64,000 nucleotides of DNA from Qipengyuania sphaerica (GTDB lineage: Bacteria; Pseudomonadota; Alphaproteobacteria; Sphingomonadales; Sphingomonadaceae). Shown here in pieces: positions 33,820-44,269 of this stretch. How positions within the stretch are numbered: the stretch's first letter is position 1; each line of letters begins with the position of its first letter. The stretch lies in contig NZ_JAIGNR010000004.1 of the NCBI RefSeq assembly GCF_019711595.1, positions 186,001 through 250,000 of the forward strand, given 5' to 3'. Position numbers and translations under genes: made by a program. The notes beneath the pieces were generated by a model that had not been told where the DNA came from, did no database searches, and worked only from the letters and a program-made list of their open reading frames with translations.

Positions 33820-34784
33820 ATCTCCCCGCGTTCGCGCCGGATCTGGCGCCATTTCGCGACATTGCGGTTATGTTCGGCAAGCGTTTCGGCGAAGGCGTGG
33901 CCGCCCGTGCCGTCGGCAACATAATAGAGCGCCTTGGTTTCGGCCGGATCGAGCACGGCGGCGATCGCCTCGCGCCCCGGGTTGGTGATGGGACCCGGCG
34001 GCAGGCCCGCCACGGCGCGCGTATTGTAGGGGTTCTTGCTGCGCAGTTCGGAAACGCGGATACGGCGGCCAAGCGGCTTGCCCTTGGTGATGGGATAGAT
34101 CGTGGTCGCGTCCGCGCCGAGCATCATGCCGATGCGGATACGGTTCGACAGCGCGCCGGCGACCATCGGCCTCTCGTCTGCACCTGCCGTTTCCTTCTCG
34201 ACGATCGAAGCGAGGATCAGCGCTTCTTCGGGCGACTTGACCACCGCCTTGTCGGTCCGCTTTTCCCACGCCTGCGCGAGATAGGTGTCCATCGCTCCCT
34301 GCATGCGCGCGACCACTGCGGCGCGGCTTTCCCCGCGCTCGAAATCATAGGTGTCGGGGAGGATGGAGCCTTCTTCCGGCACCTCGATTTCGCCTGTCAG
34401 CAGGTCTTCTGCCATCAGCCTTTCCCAGACAAGGATCGACGGCAGCCCTTCGGGCACGGTCACGAACCGGCGGATGACATCGCCGTTCTGCAGCATGTCG
34501 ACGATGGTCGCGAAGCTCGCGCCCGCCGGCAGCATGAACTCGCCAGCCTGGATCGGCGCGTCGCCGCCGAGGAACTTGGCGCGCAGCAGCATGGCATCGG
34601 CATTGTCGATCACGCCCTGCTCTTCGAGATCGCGCGCGATCGACGTCAGCGTGGCGCCCTGCTTCACGACATAGGGCGTGTCTTCTTCGAGGTTGGTCGC
34701 CGCGCTGTAGGGCGCGACGAACCAGCCTGCGCCGATGACGGCCAGCAAGGCCAGCACCGCCCCGAGCAGGGCGAGCTTCTTCAT
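33816..34784 (-). CDS. mltG: Endolytic peptidoglycan transglycosylase MltG
   Basis: This 322-residue YceG-like protein has an N-terminal membrane anchor (MKKLALLGAVLALLAVIGAG) and a periplasmic catalytic domain with ASIVEKETAG, whose glutamate is catalytic, plus YNTRAVAGLPPGPI. It cuts growing glycan strands at the inner membrane. It begins one base after fabF ends on the same strand, and this fabF-mltG order is common in proteobacteria. Confidence 0.95.
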   Translation of the reverse strand: MKKLALLGAVLALLAVIGAGWFVAPYSAATNLEEDTPYVVKQGATLTSIARDLEEQGVIDNADAMLLRAKFLGGDAPIQAGEFMLPAGASFATIVDMLQNGDVIRRFVTVPEGLPSILVWERLMAEDLLTGEIEVPEEGSILPDTYDFERGESRAAVVARMQGAMDTYLAQAWEKRTDKAVVKSPEEALILASIVEKETAGADERPMVAGALSNRIRIGMMLGADATTIYPITKGKPLGRRIRVSELRSKNPYNTRAVAGLPPGPITNPGREAIAAVLDPAETKALYYVADGTGGHAFAETLAEHNRNVAKWRQIRRERGEM

Positions 34785-34785
34785 C

Positions 34786-36045
34786 TTAGTCGACCTGCTT
34801 GACGATCAGCGAGGCGTTGGTGCCGCCGAAGCCGAAGCTGTTGTTGAGTGCGGCCTTCACTTCGCGCTTTTTCGCCTGCAGCGGGACGAGGTCAACGCCC
34901 TCGGTGCCCTCGTCCGGATCGTGCAGATTGAGCGTCGGCGGCACCACCTGGTCGCGAATCGCGAGGATGCAGAAGATCGCTTCCACCGCGCCCGCACCGC
35001 CCAGCAAGTGGCCGATGGCGGACTTGGTGCTGCTCATCGAGGCGCCGCACAGATCGTCGCCTAGCACGCGCTTGACCGCAGCGAGCTCGATCGTGTCGGC
35101 CATGGTCGAGGTGCCATGCGCATTGACGTAGTCGATGTCGCAAGGCTCGAGGCCCGACTTCTTCAGCGCCATCTTCATCGCCAGTTCCGCGCCCTTGCCT
35201 TCGGGGTGCGGGGCCGTGACGTGATAGGCATCGCCCGACAGGCCATAGCCCACGACCTCGGCATAGATCTTCGCGCCGCGCGCCTTGGCGTGCTCGTATT
35301 CCTCGAGCACCACCACGCCTGCGCCTTCGCCCATGACGAAGCCGTCACGGTTCTTGTCGTAGGGGCGGCTGGCTTCTTCCGGCCGGTCGTTCATGCTCAT
35401 GTTGAGCGCGCGTGCCTGCGCGAAGCCCGCGACACCGAGCGGGTTGATGGTGCTTTCCGCACCGCCCGCCAGCATGATGTCGGCATCGTCCAGTGCAATC
35501 ATTCGCGCGGCATCGCCGATCGAATGCGCGCCGGTCGAACAGGCGGTAACCACCGCATGGTTCGGGCCCATGAGACCGTATTTGATCGAGACCTGACCGC
35601 TGATGAGATTGATCAGGCGTCCATGGACGAAGTGCGGGCTGACCCGGCCGGGGCCACGCTCAGCGAGAACAAGCGATTCGCTTTCGATGCCCGGCAGGCC
35701 GCCGATGCCCGAACCGATGGAGACGCCTGCGCGCTCCTTGGTGGCATCGTCCATCTCGGTGAGCCCGGCGTCTTCGAGCGCCTGTCCGGCGGCGTCGATA
35801 CCGTAGACGATGAACGGGTCGACCTGGCGCTGGACCTTGTGGTCGACGCGCTTGTCGGGATCGAAGCCGAACTCGTGTTCCTTTGGCTTCACTTCGCAGG
35901 CGATGGTCGCCTTCTGGCCGGTGGTGTCGAAGCGGGTGATCTGCCCCGCCCCGCTCTTGCCGGCGATAAGATTGGCCCAGGTGGTTTCGACATCTCCACC
36001 CAGCGGGGTGACGAGGCCTAGTCCGGTAACGACGACGCGCCGCAT
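34786..36045 (-). CDS. fabF: 3-oxoacyl-ACP synthase II
   Basis: This 419-residue condensing enzyme elongates acyl-ACP with malonyl-ACP in fatty acid synthesis. The catalytic cysteine is in ACSTGAHS, and the two histidines are in [10 protein letters not shown] and [13 protein letters not shown]. The start [20 protein letters not shown] is typical. It lies downstream of acpP, its carrier substrate, with a hairpin between the two genes. Confidence 0.97.
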   Translation of the reverse strand: MRRVVVTGLGLVTPLGGDVETTWANLIAGKSGAGQITRFDTTGQKATIACEVKPKEHEFGFDPDKRVDHKVQRQVDPFIVYGIDAAGQALEDAGLTEMDDATKERAGVSIGSGIGGLPGIESESLVLAERGPGRVSPHFVHGRLINLISGQVSIKYGLMGPNHAVVTACSTGAHSIGDAARMIALDDADIMLAGGAESTINPLGVAGFAQARALNMSMNDRPEEASRPYDKNRDGFVMGEGAGVVVLEEYEHAKARGAKIYAEVVGYGLSGDAYHVTAPHPEGKGAELAMKMALKKSGLEPCDIDYVNAHGTSTMADTIELAAVKRVLGDDLCGASMSSTKSAIGHLLGGAGAVEAIFCILAIRDQVVPPTLNLHDPDEGTEGVDLVPLQAKKREVKAALNNSFGFGGTNASLIVKQVD

Positions 36046-36067
36046 GCAATTCTCCGATCAAAAGACA

Positions 36068-36100
36068 ACAGGCCCGGCCCATCATCAGGGTCGGGCCTGT
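36068..36100 (-). terminator. Hairpin between acpP and fabF
   Basis: ACAGGCCCG...CGGGCCTGT with inner CCC/GGG pairs makes a stem of about 12 pairs and a 7-base loop, followed on the minus strand by TGTCTTTTG. It may reduce read-through so that acpP is expressed above fabF. Confidence 0.55.
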
Positions 36101-36143
36101 CCGGTCCCGCACAAGCTGCGCGGGTCATGAAAAGCTTTGGGGC

Positions 36144-36380
36144 TTAGCCCTTGTGCTCTTCGATATACTTGGTCGCGTCGCCGACGGTGGTGATCTTCTC
36201 AGCCGCATCGTCGGGGATTTCAACGCCGAATTCTTCTTCGAAGGCCATGACCAGTTCGACGATGTCGAGGCTGTCTGCGCCCAGATCGTCGATGAAGCTG
36301 GCTTCCTGGGTGACCTTGTCGGCCTCGACGCCGAGATGCTCGACGACAATCTTCTGCACGCGGTCGGCAGTATCGCTCAT
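36144..36380 (-). CDS. acpP: Acyl carrier protein
   Basis: This 78-residue acidic protein has the phosphopantetheine attachment serine in [11 protein letters not shown] and the typical start [20 protein letters not shown]. It carries growing acyl chains in fatty acid synthesis. It is the first gene of acpP-fabF-mltG-RNA ligase-like gene. Confidence 0.97.
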   Translation of the reverse strand: MSDTADRVQKIVVEHLGVEADKVTQEASFIDDLGADSLDIVELVMAFEEEFGVEIPDDAAEKITTVGDATKYIEEHKG

Positions 36381-36542
36381 TCTATTCCCTCTCGTTTTGC
36401 AGGGTTATCAAATTGGGGTTCGCCCTAATGAAGGCAAGAGCCAAGCGCAAGGGCCAAGCGTAAAGCCGGCAGCGAACTACGCGAAATTGACCTAATTCGC
36501 TGATATTGTATTGTCCCAATAACACACTTGGGAGTATCCTTC

Positions 36543-38513
36543 ATGAAACGCTTCGCTCTGGTCGCATCGGCCCTGCTTCTTTCCGCCTCGCCCCTGCCGG
36601 TCCTCGCGCAGGAAGCTGCCGCGCCCGAGGCTGTCGCGACCGGGACCGGAGCGACGATCGTGCCGGTGCCCGGCTGGGCGAGCGAAACGCGCGACGGGAT
36701 GCTGGTGTTCACCGCGCCGGAAGGCGATGCCAGCGCTGCAATCGTGGGGATCAGCGGGATCGACAACGGTGCGGATGCCGTCGCCGCCGCTTGGGAGAAA
36801 TTTGCGCCCGGATTCGACCGCGAGGTTTCGATTTCGCAGGAACCGCCTGCGCGCGACGGTTGGGACAACATTACAGTCAGCAATTACGAGACCTCGCCCG
36901 CCGAAAAGCTGGTCCTGCAGGGCATCGCATTGCGCAAGGGCGACCAGTATACGGTGGTCCTCATCCGCGGCGCGATGGCCACGATCGCCAAGCGCGGCGC
37001 GCAGCTGGGCCAGGCCTTCGGCTCTCTGAAGCCTGCAGACTTCGAGCGCGAGACCTTCGCCGGACGCGAAGCACGCGAACTCACTCCTGCCCGCATCGCC
37101 GAGATCACCGATTATGTGACGCGCGCGATGGAGGGGCTTGAGATTCCGGGCGTCGGCCTCGCCCTGGTGCAGGGCGACAGGATCGTCTGGGAAGGCGGCC
37201 TCGGCACCACCGAACTGGGCGGCAGCGAGAAGGTGGACGAGGATACCAGCTTCATGGTCGCCTCCAACACCAAGGGTATGGCGACGCTGCTGCTTTCGAC
37301 GCTCGCCGACGAGGGCAAGCTCAAGTGGGACCAGAAGGTCACCGAGCTCTATCCCGAATTCCGCCTCGGCAGCGCCGAGACCACCGACAGCGTGCTGGTC
37401 GAACATTTGATCTGCGCCTGCACCGGCCTGCCGCGCAAGGACATGCAGTGGGTCTTCAACACAAGCGCCGAGACGCCCGCCAGCGACACTTTCGTCCAGC
37501 TTGCAGCCACCGAGCCGACCAGCGGCTTCGGCGAGGTGTTCCAGTACAACAACCTCATGGCGAGCGCGGCGGGCTATATCGGCGGCCACCTCGTCTATCC
37601 CGACATGGAAGTGGGCGCAGCTTTCGACCGGGCGATGGACGAGCGCATCTTCGACCCGCTCGAAATGAACCGTACGACCTTCGACTTCTCCGAAGCGACG
37701 GCCGGAAACTGGGCGCGCCCGCATGCGCGCGGTTATGCCGGCCCGGTCGAGCGCGCCCCGATGGACTGGAACAACATGATCGTCCCCTACCGCCCGGCAG
37801 GCGGGGTGTGGTCGACCGCGCATGACATGGCGCTCTATGCACTCAATGAGTTGCGCGAAGGGACGCTGGCCGATGGGACCGACCTCGTCTCGGCCGAAAA
37901 TCTCCTCAAGCGGCGCCAGCGCTATGTGCCGATCGGCGATGAGAGCTGGTACGGCATGGGGCTGATGGAAAGCGCACGCATGGGCAAGAACATCTACTTC
38001 CATGGCGGCAGCCTCATCGGATACAAGAGCAACTTCTGGTTCATTCCCGAAGACGGTGTCGCTGCCGTTCTGCTGACCAACTCCGACACCGGTCAGGGCC
38101 TGCTCGGCCTCTTCCAGCGCAAGCTGCTCGAAGTGCTCTACGATGGAACCGAAGAGGCGGAGGAAAACCTCGCTGCTTCGATAAAGCTGGGTGCCGAGGC
38201 GCGGGCAAAGGGCCGCGAAGATATAATCGAGCGCGGCGATGCAGAGGTGCTGGCCGCCCTCGCCCCTCGCTATGTGAACGAAGATCTCGGCCCGCTCGTT
38301 ATCGAGCGCGATGGCGATGCGACTTGGGGCGTGGTGACCTCGGGACGCTCGATGATCGGCACCATGGCGAATGACGATGGCACACACTCGCTAATCATGA
38401 CCACGCCGGGCATGTTCGGTCTCCCGCTGGTCATCGGGGAGCGCGAAGGCAAACGCGTACTGATCCTCATGGATGCCCAGCATGAATATGTTTTCACAGA
38501 GGCCGATAGCTGA
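36543..38513 (+). CDS. Secreted serine hydrolase, beta-lactamase/class C-like
   Basis: This 656-residue protein starts with a signal peptide (MKRFALVASALLLSASPLPV, cleavage likely after LAQ). The class C penicillin-binding-like fold is marked by VASNTKGM (Ser-x-x-Lys), FQYNNLM (Tyr-x-Asn) and HGGSLIGYKS. About 180 residues precede the catalytic part and about 100 follow it. GGGAG lies before the ATG. Such proteins include esterases, D-aminopeptidases and carboxypeptidases; the substrate is unknown, and beta-lactam resistance should not be assumed. Confidence 0.88.
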   Translation: MKRFALVASALLLSASPLPVLAQEAAAPEAVATGTGATIVPVPGWASETRDGMLVFTAPEGDASAAIVGISGIDNGADAVAAAWEKFAPGFDREVSISQEPPARDGWDNITVSNYETSPAEKLVLQGIALRKGDQYTVVLIRGAMATIAKRGAQLGQAFGSLKPADFERETFAGREARELTPARIAEITDYVTRAMEGLEIPGVGLALVQGDRIVWEGGLGTTELGGSEKVDEDTSFMVASNTKGMATLLLSTLADEGKLKWDQKVTELYPEFRLGSAETTDSVLVEHLICACTGLPRKDMQWVFNTSAETPASDTFVQLAATEPTSGFGEVFQYNNLMASAAGYIGGHLVYPDMEVGAAFDRAMDERIFDPLEMNRTTFDFSEATAGNWARPHARGYAGPVERAPMDWNNMIVPYRPAGGVWSTAHDMALYALNELREGTLADGTDLVSAENLLKRRQRYVPIGDESWYGMGLMESARMGKNIYFHGGSLIGYKSNFWFIPEDGVAAVLLTNSDTGQGLLGLFQRKLLEVLYDGTEEAEENLAASIKLGAEARAKGREDIIERGDAEVLAALAPRYVNEDLGPLVIERDGDATWGVVTSGRSMIGTMANDDGTHSLIMTTPGMFGLPLVIGEREGKRVLILMDAQHEYVFTEADS

Positions 38514-38623
38514 TCGAAACCCATTGTGCGCCGAACCGGTTGCTGGGTGCGGAGAACACCGGACCCAGCCGCTTCCCCACCCGTTATATGGGTATCAACA
38601 CTTTGAAAAAGGGAAGCAAAATC

Positions 38624-39055
38624 ATGGCAACTACGGTATTCAAAAGCCTCACCGACACTACGTTCGATTCGGTCGAGGGCTATCGCCAGGCATGTGACAA
38701 GGCGGACAGCCCCCAGCTGAAGCAAGCCCTGCAGCAGCGTTGCAGCCAGCGTGAAGACACGCTGCGCCAGATGAACGCAGAGCTCGAGCGTCAGGGCGAC
38801 GAACTCGTGACCAAGGGCACGCTGACGGGCGAAGCCCACCAGATGTGGCAGTCGATCACCTCCGCTTTCGAAAGCGACGATGAAGCCGCTGCCGAACGCG
38901 TCGAAGAAGGCGAAGACTACATCAAGAACAAGTTCCAGGAAGCGATCGAGAGCAACCAGCTCGAAGCTTCGGAACTGGCGGTAGTCCAGCAGGCCTATAA
39001 CGAAATCTGCGAAGGCGAACGCTTCGGGGATATGATCGAGAAACAGTACGACTAA
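38624..39055 (+). CDS. DUF2383/PA2169-type four-helix bundle protein
   Basis: This 143-residue protein begins MATTVFKSLTDTTFDSVEGY and is all-helical and acidic, with QREDTLRQMNAELERQGDEL and a C-terminal AYNEICEGERFGDMIE. It matches the ferritin-like DUF2383 family, which is linked with stress or envelope-related functions but lacks a firm role. GGGAAG precedes the ATG at 38624. It is followed by a strong terminator. Confidence 0.8.
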   Translation: MATTVFKSLTDTTFDSVEGYRQACDKADSPQLKQALQQRCSQREDTLRQMNAELERQGDELVTKGTLTGEAHQMWQSITSAFESDDEAAAERVEEGEDYIKNKFQEAIESNQLEASELAVVQQAYNEICEGERFGDMIEKQYD

Positions 39056-39079
39056 CCACAGGGTTAGCGGAAATGAAAA

Positions 39080-39105
39080 GGGCGCGGAGTTTCATCTCCG
39101 CGCCC
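39080..39105. terminator. Bidirectional terminator between the DUF2383 gene and aspS
   Basis: GGGCGCGGAG and CTCCGCGCCC form a perfect 10-pair stem with a 6-base loop, followed by TCTTT on plus and TTTTC on minus, between convergent genes. Confidence 0.85.
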
Positions 39106-39114
39106 TCTTTCGTG

Positions 39115-40932
39115 TCAGTCTCCGGCGCGATCGACGCGGGTGGCTTCCGCGCCTTCTGGCTTCGGAGCGTCGATAGTGCGGATGTGCACATCGCGCAGCT
39201 GGCGCGGGCTGACCAGCGAGGGCGCGCCCATCATCAAATCCTGCGCCTTCTGATTGAGCGGGAAAGCGATCACTTCGCGGATGTTCGGCTCGTCGGCGAG
39301 CAGCATCACGATGCGGTCGATACCCGGTGCAGAGCCGCCATGCGGCGGGGCGCCGAGCTTGAATGCCTCGATCATGCCCGAGAAGTTCGCGTCGACGTCT
39401 TCCTGGGTATAGCCGGCGATTTCGAAGGCCTTGTACATGATCTCCGGCTTGTGGTTCCGGATCGCGCCCGACGACAGTTCGTAGCCGTTGCAGACGATGT
39501 CGTACTGCCATGCGAGAATATCGAGCGGGTCCTTGGTTTCCAGCGCTTCCATCTCGCCCTGCGGCATCGAGAAGGGGTTGTGGCTGAAATCGACCTTCTT
39601 CAGGTCCTCGTCGTATTCGAACATCGGGAAATCGACGATCCAGCAGAACTTGAAGCAGCCTTCCTCGATCAGGCCCAGTTCCTCGGCCACGCGAGTGCGC
39701 GCGGCACCGGCCAGTTTGGCAGCGTCCTTTTCCTTGCCCGCAGCAAAGAAGAGGCCGTCGTTTTCGCCGAGGCCCAGTTCGGCATAGAGCTTTTCCATGC
39801 CCTCGGTGCCGTGGTTCTTGGCGATCGGGCCGCCGAATTCACCGCCCTTGCGGGTGACATAACCGAGCCCTGCGAAGCCTTCGCGGCGCGCCCAGTCGTT
39901 CATCTCGTCGAAGAACTTACGGCTCTTTTCGTGCGTGTTCGGGGCGGGGACCACGCGGACCTTGCCTCCGGTGCCGACGATCTTCTCGAACAGGCCGAAA
40001 CCCGAAGTGGTGAAGTGGTCGGTGACGTCGGAGATCTGCAGCGGGTTGCGCAGGTCGGGCTTGTCGGTTCCGTATTTCAGCATCGCCTCGGCATAGGGGA
40101 TGCGCGGGAATTCACCTGCGGGGGTCACGGTCTTGCCGTCCGCGAATTCCTCGAACACGCCGGCGAGGACGGGTTCGATCGCCTGAAAGACGTCTTCCTG
40201 CGTCACGAAGCTCATCTCGAAGTCGAGCTGGTAAAACTCGGGACTGCGGTCGGCGCGCAGGTCCTCGTCGCGGAAGCAGGGCGCGATCTGGAAATAGCGG
40301 TCGAAACCGGCAACCATCAGCAGCTGCTTGAACATCTGCGGCGCCTGCGGAAGCGCGTAGAAACGGCCCGGGTGGAGGCGGCTGGGCACGAGATAGTCGC
40401 GCGCGCCTTCGGGGCTCGATGCGCCGAGGATGGGCGTCTGGAATTCGCTGAAGCCCTGGTCGGTCATGCGGCGGCGCAGGCTCGTGATTACCTGGTTGCG
40501 CAGCATGATGTTCTTATGGACACGCTCACGGCGCAGGTCGACAAAACGGTACTTGAGGCGCGTTTCTTCGGGATAGTCTTCCGCCTGGTTGACGATCAGC
40601 GGCAAATCGTCTGCGCGGCTCTGCACGGTCACGTCGCGGGCGAAGACCTCGATCTCGCCGGTCGGCAGGTTCTTGTTCACCGCCACCTCGTCGCGCGCCT
40701 TCACGCTGCCATCGATAGTGACGACCGATTCCAGCCGCAGCTTCTCGAGTACGGGCAGCGCGGGGCTGTCACTGTCGGCAACGATCTGGGTGATGCCGTA
40801 ATGATCGCGCAAATCGACGAACAGCACGCCGCCGTGGTCACGCTTGTTATGCACCCAGCCCGATAGGCGGACGGTATCGCCGACATTTTCCTTGGTCAGC
40901 TGTGCGCAGGTGTGGGTACGATAGGCGTGCAT
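39115..40932 (-). CDS. aspS: Aspartyl-tRNA synthetase
   Basis: This 605-residue class II synthetase starts [20 protein letters not shown] with the N-terminal OB anticodon-binding fold ([20 protein letters not shown]). It then shows motif 2 ([19 protein letters not shown]) and motif 3 near the end ([16 protein letters not shown]). It includes the bacterial GAD insertion. It charges tRNA-Asp (in many alphaproteobacteria also tRNA-Asn). Length is normal. Confidence 0.97.
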   Translation of the reverse strand: MHAYRTHTCAQLTKENVGDTVRLSGWVHNKRDHGGVLFVDLRDHYGITQIVADSDSPALPVLEKLRLESVVTIDGSVKARDEVAVNKNLPTGEIEVFARDVTVQSRADDLPLIVNQAEDYPEETRLKYRFVDLRRERVHKNIMLRNQVITSLRRRMTDQGFSEFQTPILGASSPEGARDYLVPSRLHPGRFYALPQAPQMFKQLLMVAGFDRYFQIAPCFRDEDLRADRSPEFYQLDFEMSFVTQEDVFQAIEPVLAGVFEEFADGKTVTPAGEFPRIPYAEAMLKYGTDKPDLRNPLQISDVTDHFTTSGFGLFEKIVGTGGKVRVVPAPNTHEKSRKFFDEMNDWARREGFAGLGYVTRKGGEFGGPIAKNHGTEGMEKLYAELGLGENDGLFFAAGKEKDAAKLAGAARTRVAEELGLIEEGCFKFCWIVDFPMFEYDEDLKKVDFSHNPFSMPQGEMEALETKDPLDILAWQYDIVCNGYELSSGAIRNHKPEIMYKAFEIAGYTQEDVDANFSGMIEAFKLGAPPHGGSAPGIDRIVMLLADEPNIREVIAFPLNQKAQDLMMGAPSLVSPRQLRDVHIRTIDAPKPEGAEATRVDRAGD

Positions 40933-41090
40933 CTGGAATTCTTTCCATTTTGGGATGTATGGCGCTAAGGGCGCGGCGTCGCGCTGCTCCTTAACAGGAA
41001 TCGCGCGCGCTAACAGGGCACCAGCGGGCTTTTGTCAAGATTCGCGAAGGTGCGGGGGCGGTACTCCGCCCGAATGACAGAAACGATACG

Positions 41091-42317
41091 ATGAAAATAC
41101 ACGAGCTGATTACCGATACCGATACGCTGGCAGCCCTTTGCGAGCGCCTGGCGGATAGCGATTTCGTCACCGTCGACACCGAGTTCATGCGCGAGAACAC
41201 CTATTGGCCCGAACTCTGCCTCGTGCAGATCGCCAATGAGGAAGAAGCCGCAGCAATCGACCCGCTGGCCGAGGGAATCGACCTTGCCCCACTGTGGGAG
41301 CTGCTGTGCGACAACGAGGAAGTCCTCAAGGTCTTCCACGCTGGCGGGCAGGACGTCGAGATCGTCTACAATTTTACCGGCAAGACCCCGCACCCGATCT
41401 TCGACACGCAGATCGCGATGATGGCGATCAGCCAGAACGAGCAGATCGGTTATGCCAATCTCGTCGAAAGCTGGCTCGGCTTCACGATCGACAAGGGCGC
41501 GCGCTTCACCGACTGGAGCCGCCGTCCGCTGACCGACCGGCAGATCGAATATGCCATCGGCGACGTGACGCATTTGTCCAAGATATTTCCCAAGATCCTG
41601 AACAAGCTGGTCAAGACGGGGCGCGGCGCGTGGCTCGATGCGGAAATGGACAAGCTTGCCGACCCGGCAAACTACGCCAACGATGCCGACAGCGCCTGGA
41701 AGCGCATCCGCTCGCCCGGCCGCAACCCGACCGTGCTCGGCCGGTTGAAGGCGCTGGCCGCATGGCGCGAGAGCGAAGCGCAGCACAAGAACATCCCTCG
41801 CGGCCGCATCATGCGCGACGAAACGCTGGCCGATATCGCCAGCCATCCGCCCAAGAAGCAGGGTGATCTCACCAAGGTGCGCGGCCTGTCCAATGCGTGG
41901 AAGGACAACGACATCGGCAAGCGCCTGATGAAGGTGCTCGACAAGGCCGAGCCGCTGTCCAAGGAGGAAATGCCCGAAAAGCCCAAGCGCGGCGCGCCGC
42001 TGGGCAAGGAAGGCGCGCTGGTGGCGGACCTGCTCAAGCTACTGCTCAAGATTCGCGCGAGAGAGATCGACGTCGCCGCCCGCCTGCTGACGCGCGCGGA
42101 CGAGATGGAAGCGCTGGCCGCCGGTGTCCGCAAGCTGCCGATCCTTCAGGGCTGGCGCTACGAGGTGTTCGGCAAGGACGCACTCGAACTGGTCGAGGGG
42201 CGCCTCGCGTTCGCGGTCAAGGACGGACGCTTGCTCATGACCCATGTCGATGATGTTCACGCCGGCATGATGGCCGCTGCGCAGGACGAGGTGATCACGG
42301 AGCCCGAAGCCGGGTGA
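41091..42317 (+). CDS. rnd: Ribonuclease D
   Basis: This 408-residue 3'-5' exoribonuclease has the DEDD exonuclease domain: VDTEFMRENTYWPELCLVQI, VFHAGGQDVEI and YAIGDVTHL. It also carries HRDC domains (around 215-290 and beyond, with ESEAQHKNIPRGRIMRDE). It trims tRNA and other stable RNA 3' ends. Its stop overlaps the oxyR GTG start. Confidence 0.95.
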   Translation: MKIHELITDTDTLAALCERLADSDFVTVDTEFMRENTYWPELCLVQIANEEEAAAIDPLAEGIDLAPLWELLCDNEEVLKVFHAGGQDVEIVYNFTGKTPHPIFDTQIAMMAISQNEQIGYANLVESWLGFTIDKGARFTDWSRRPLTDRQIEYAIGDVTHLSKIFPKILNKLVKTGRGAWLDAEMDKLADPANYANDADSAWKRIRSPGRNPTVLGRLKALAAWRESEAQHKNIPRGRIMRDETLADIASHPPKKQGDLTKVRGLSNAWKDNDIGKRLMKVLDKAEPLSKEEMPEKPKRGAPLGKEGALVADLLKLLLKIRAREIDVAARLLTRADEMEALAAGVRKLPILQGWRYEVFGKDALELVEGRLAFAVKDGRLLMTHVDDVHAGMMAAAQDEVITEPEAG

Positions 42318-43210
42318 GCACTTACCTCCCCACCCTCAAGCAGTTGCAATATCTTGTCGCGCTGCACGAGCACGGCCACTTCGGGCGAGCAGCAGAGGCC
42401 AGCTTCGTTTCGCAGTCCACGCTTTCGGCAGGCATTCGCGAACTCGAATCGCTGCTCGGTGTGACGCTGGTCGAGCGAAGCCGCCGCGTGGTGCGATTTA
42501 CGGCACTGGGCAACCAGGTGGTCGAGAAAGCCCACCGCGTGCTGCGCGAGACCGAGGAACTGGCCGACCTCGTACAGGCGGCGGGCAAACCGCTCGCGGG
42601 CCAGCTTCGCATGAGCGTCATCCCCACGATCGCGCCCTTCCTGCTCCCGCGCTTTCTGCCGCGCCTGCGCAAGGAACGCCCCGATCTCGAACTCTTCCTG
42701 CGCGAGGAGACCAGCCATGATGCGGTCGAATCGCTCCAGCACGGGCGGGTCGATTGCGTCCTGCTTGCCCTGCCCTTCTCGACCGGCGAAGTGGACAAGG
42801 CGCATATCTCCGACGATCCGATCTATGTCGCCTTCCCGAAAGACGATCCGCGTGACCCGCCGGCAATGGTGACGGCGGACATGATCGATGACGGACGGCT
42901 TCTGCTGCTGGAGGACGGGCACTGCCTGAAAGACCATGCGCTCGCGGCCTGCAACCGGCCCGAACTGCGCGGGTCCACCACCATGATCGGCACCAGCCTG
43001 CACACGCTGGTGCAGATGGTCGACAATGGTCTCGGCCTGACGATGCTGCCGGAGATGGCGGTCGAGGCGGGAATACTGGAGGGCACCGAAGTGGTCGCCC
43101 GCCCGCTAAAGTCGAAGAACGCCAGCCGCGAGATCGCGCTTATCTGGCGCAAGAACTCCCCGCGCCGCGACGATTTCGAGTTGTTGGCAGAGGAATTGCG
43201 CGCCGGTTAG
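42314..43210 (+). CDS. oxyR: Hydrogen peroxide-sensing LysR regulator OxyR
   Basis: This 298-residue LysR-type regulator has an N-terminal winged helix (QLQYLVALHEHGHFGRAAEA) and a regulatory domain with the redox pair in GHCLKDHALAAC: two cysteines eight residues apart, as in C199 and C208 of E. coli OxyR. It starts with GTG overlapping the rnd stop. Its 3' end overlaps the end of the convergent small membrane gene by a few bases. Confidence 0.93.
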   Translation: MSTYLPTLKQLQYLVALHEHGHFGRAAEASFVSQSTLSAGIRELESLLGVTLVERSRRVVRFTALGNQVVEKAHRVLRETEELADLVQAAGKPLAGQLRMSVIPTIAPFLLPRFLPRLRKERPDLELFLREETSHDAVESLQHGRVDCVLLALPFSTGEVDKAHISDDPIYVAFPKDDPRDPPAMVTADMIDDGRLLLLEDGHCLKDHALAACNRPELRGSTTMIGTSLHTLVQMVDNGLGLTMLPEMAVEAGILEGTEVVARPLKSKNASREIALIWRKNSPRRDDFELLAEELRAG

Positions 43211-43455
43211 GCCGGAGCTTTGGCTTTCACGAACTTGTCGAGCTTCTTGTAGGCGAAGATCGGCACGATGACACTCAGCGCAATACCGCCCAAGGCACAG
43301 ATGCCCAGCCAGATTGCCATGATACTGCCGCCCGAGGTCCACATGCCGTACAGAACCGGCGCTGCGAGAACCAGCCCGCGGACTTCGTTGAAGACCAGGG
43401 CAATGCCGCCAACCTTGAGCAGTGCGGCGAGAAGCATATGAAGCGATGCACTCAT
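43207..43455 (-). CDS. Small membrane protein with three predicted segments
   Basis: This 82-residue hydrophobic protein has three likely transmembrane segments (about 7-25, 26-42 and 45-68) and a basic tail (YKKLDKFVKAKAPA). No family is recognised. It is convergent with oxyR, sharing stop-codon bases, and follows pgsA on the same strand after about 100 bases. Confidence 0.7.
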   Translation of the reverse strand: MSASLHMLLAALLKVGGIALVFNEVRGLVLAAPVLYGMWTSGGSIMAIWLGICALGGIALSVIVPIFAYKKLDKFVKAKAPA

Positions 43456-43503
43456 GACCTGCTTTATGAACGCAAATGGTGAAGAAAAGGTTCACCAATG
43501 CAA

Positions 43504-43529
43504 TAGCGTTGCATCGTAGCGTTGCATCG
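43504..43529. repeat. 13-base tandem duplication
   Basis: TAGCGTTGCATCG occurs twice in tandem between pgsA and the small membrane gene. An adjoining TGCAAtagcgTTGCA makes a short inverted repeat. Function unknown. Confidence 0.6.
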
Positions 43530-43558
43530 GCTCACCGCAGAAAGGGCGAGCCAGCATC

Positions 43559-44152
43559 TCAGTCCATGTGCTTCAGGCCGACCCTCAGGTAATCCCATCC
43601 GGTGATAACGGTCATCACCGCGGCGGCCCACAAGGTGACGAGACCAACGGTATGCGGCACGTTGGCGCTCATGTCTCCCAGCATGACATTCCACCCGGGC
43701 AAGCCCTGCCCCAGGATGAGTGAACCCAATGCCAGAAGCTGGAAGGTCGTTTTCCATTTTGCCAAGCGGCTGACCGGAACCGAAACCTGCAAGCCGCCGA
43801 GAAATTCGCGAAGGCCCGAAACGGCGATCTCTCTCACCAGAATGATCAACCCGGCGATCACATGCGCATCGCCGACATACGGCCCGCGCAGGACGCCTTG
43901 GGCAGCCAGGACGAGGATCACGGAAGCGACCATGATCTTGTCGGCGATCGGATCGAGGAAAATGCCCAGTTTTGAAACCGCCCCGCTGCTGCGGGCGAGA
44001 TAACCGTCGAAATAATCGGTGATTCCCATCGCGCAATAAAGCGCGAAGGCCATCAGGTAACCCGCTTCCCATCCCGGCCACCACAGCAGGAACGCCAGCA
44101 GCGGGATCGCCACGATGCGCGAAAGCGTGAGGGTATTGGGCAGTGTGAGCAT
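43559..44152 (-). CDS. pgsA: CDP-diacylglycerol-glycerol-3-phosphate phosphatidyltransferase
   Basis: This 197-residue membrane enzyme makes phosphatidylglycerol phosphate. The CDP-alcohol phosphotransferase motif is DYFDGYLARSSGAVSKLGIF followed by LDPIADK, with the spaced aspartates intact. Several transmembrane segments are visible. The start MLTLPNTLTLSRIVAIPLLA at 44152 fits the family better than the upstream ATG at 44176. It is divergent from the MFS transporter gene. Confidence 0.95.
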   Translation of the reverse strand: MLTLPNTLTLSRIVAIPLLAFLLWWPGWEAGYLMAFALYCAMGITDYFDGYLARSSGAVSKLGIFLDPIADKIMVASVILVLAAQGVLRGPYVGDAHVIAGLIILVREIAVSGLREFLGGLQVSVPVSRLAKWKTTFQLLALGSLILGQGLPGWNVMLGDMSANVPHTVGLVTLWAAAVMTVITGWDYLRVGLKHMD

Positions 44153-44269
44153 CTGTGTCGGTTCCCCTAGCGACAATCCATCCGCCGCAAAAGACGGTTA
44201 GCGGGGTTGTCCGCCGCTACGATGTCTCTACCAAGTGTTCCCATACGGAAGGTTACTTCCCGGGGGTTC

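Noticed and set aside
36492..38387. A 631-codon minus-strand frame opposite the serine hydrolase
   Set aside because: The plus strand carries a signal peptide and all catalytic motifs; the antisense product has none.
39073..40866. A 597-codon plus-strand frame opposite aspS
   Set aside because: aspS is complete with all class II motifs; the opposite frame is a shadow.
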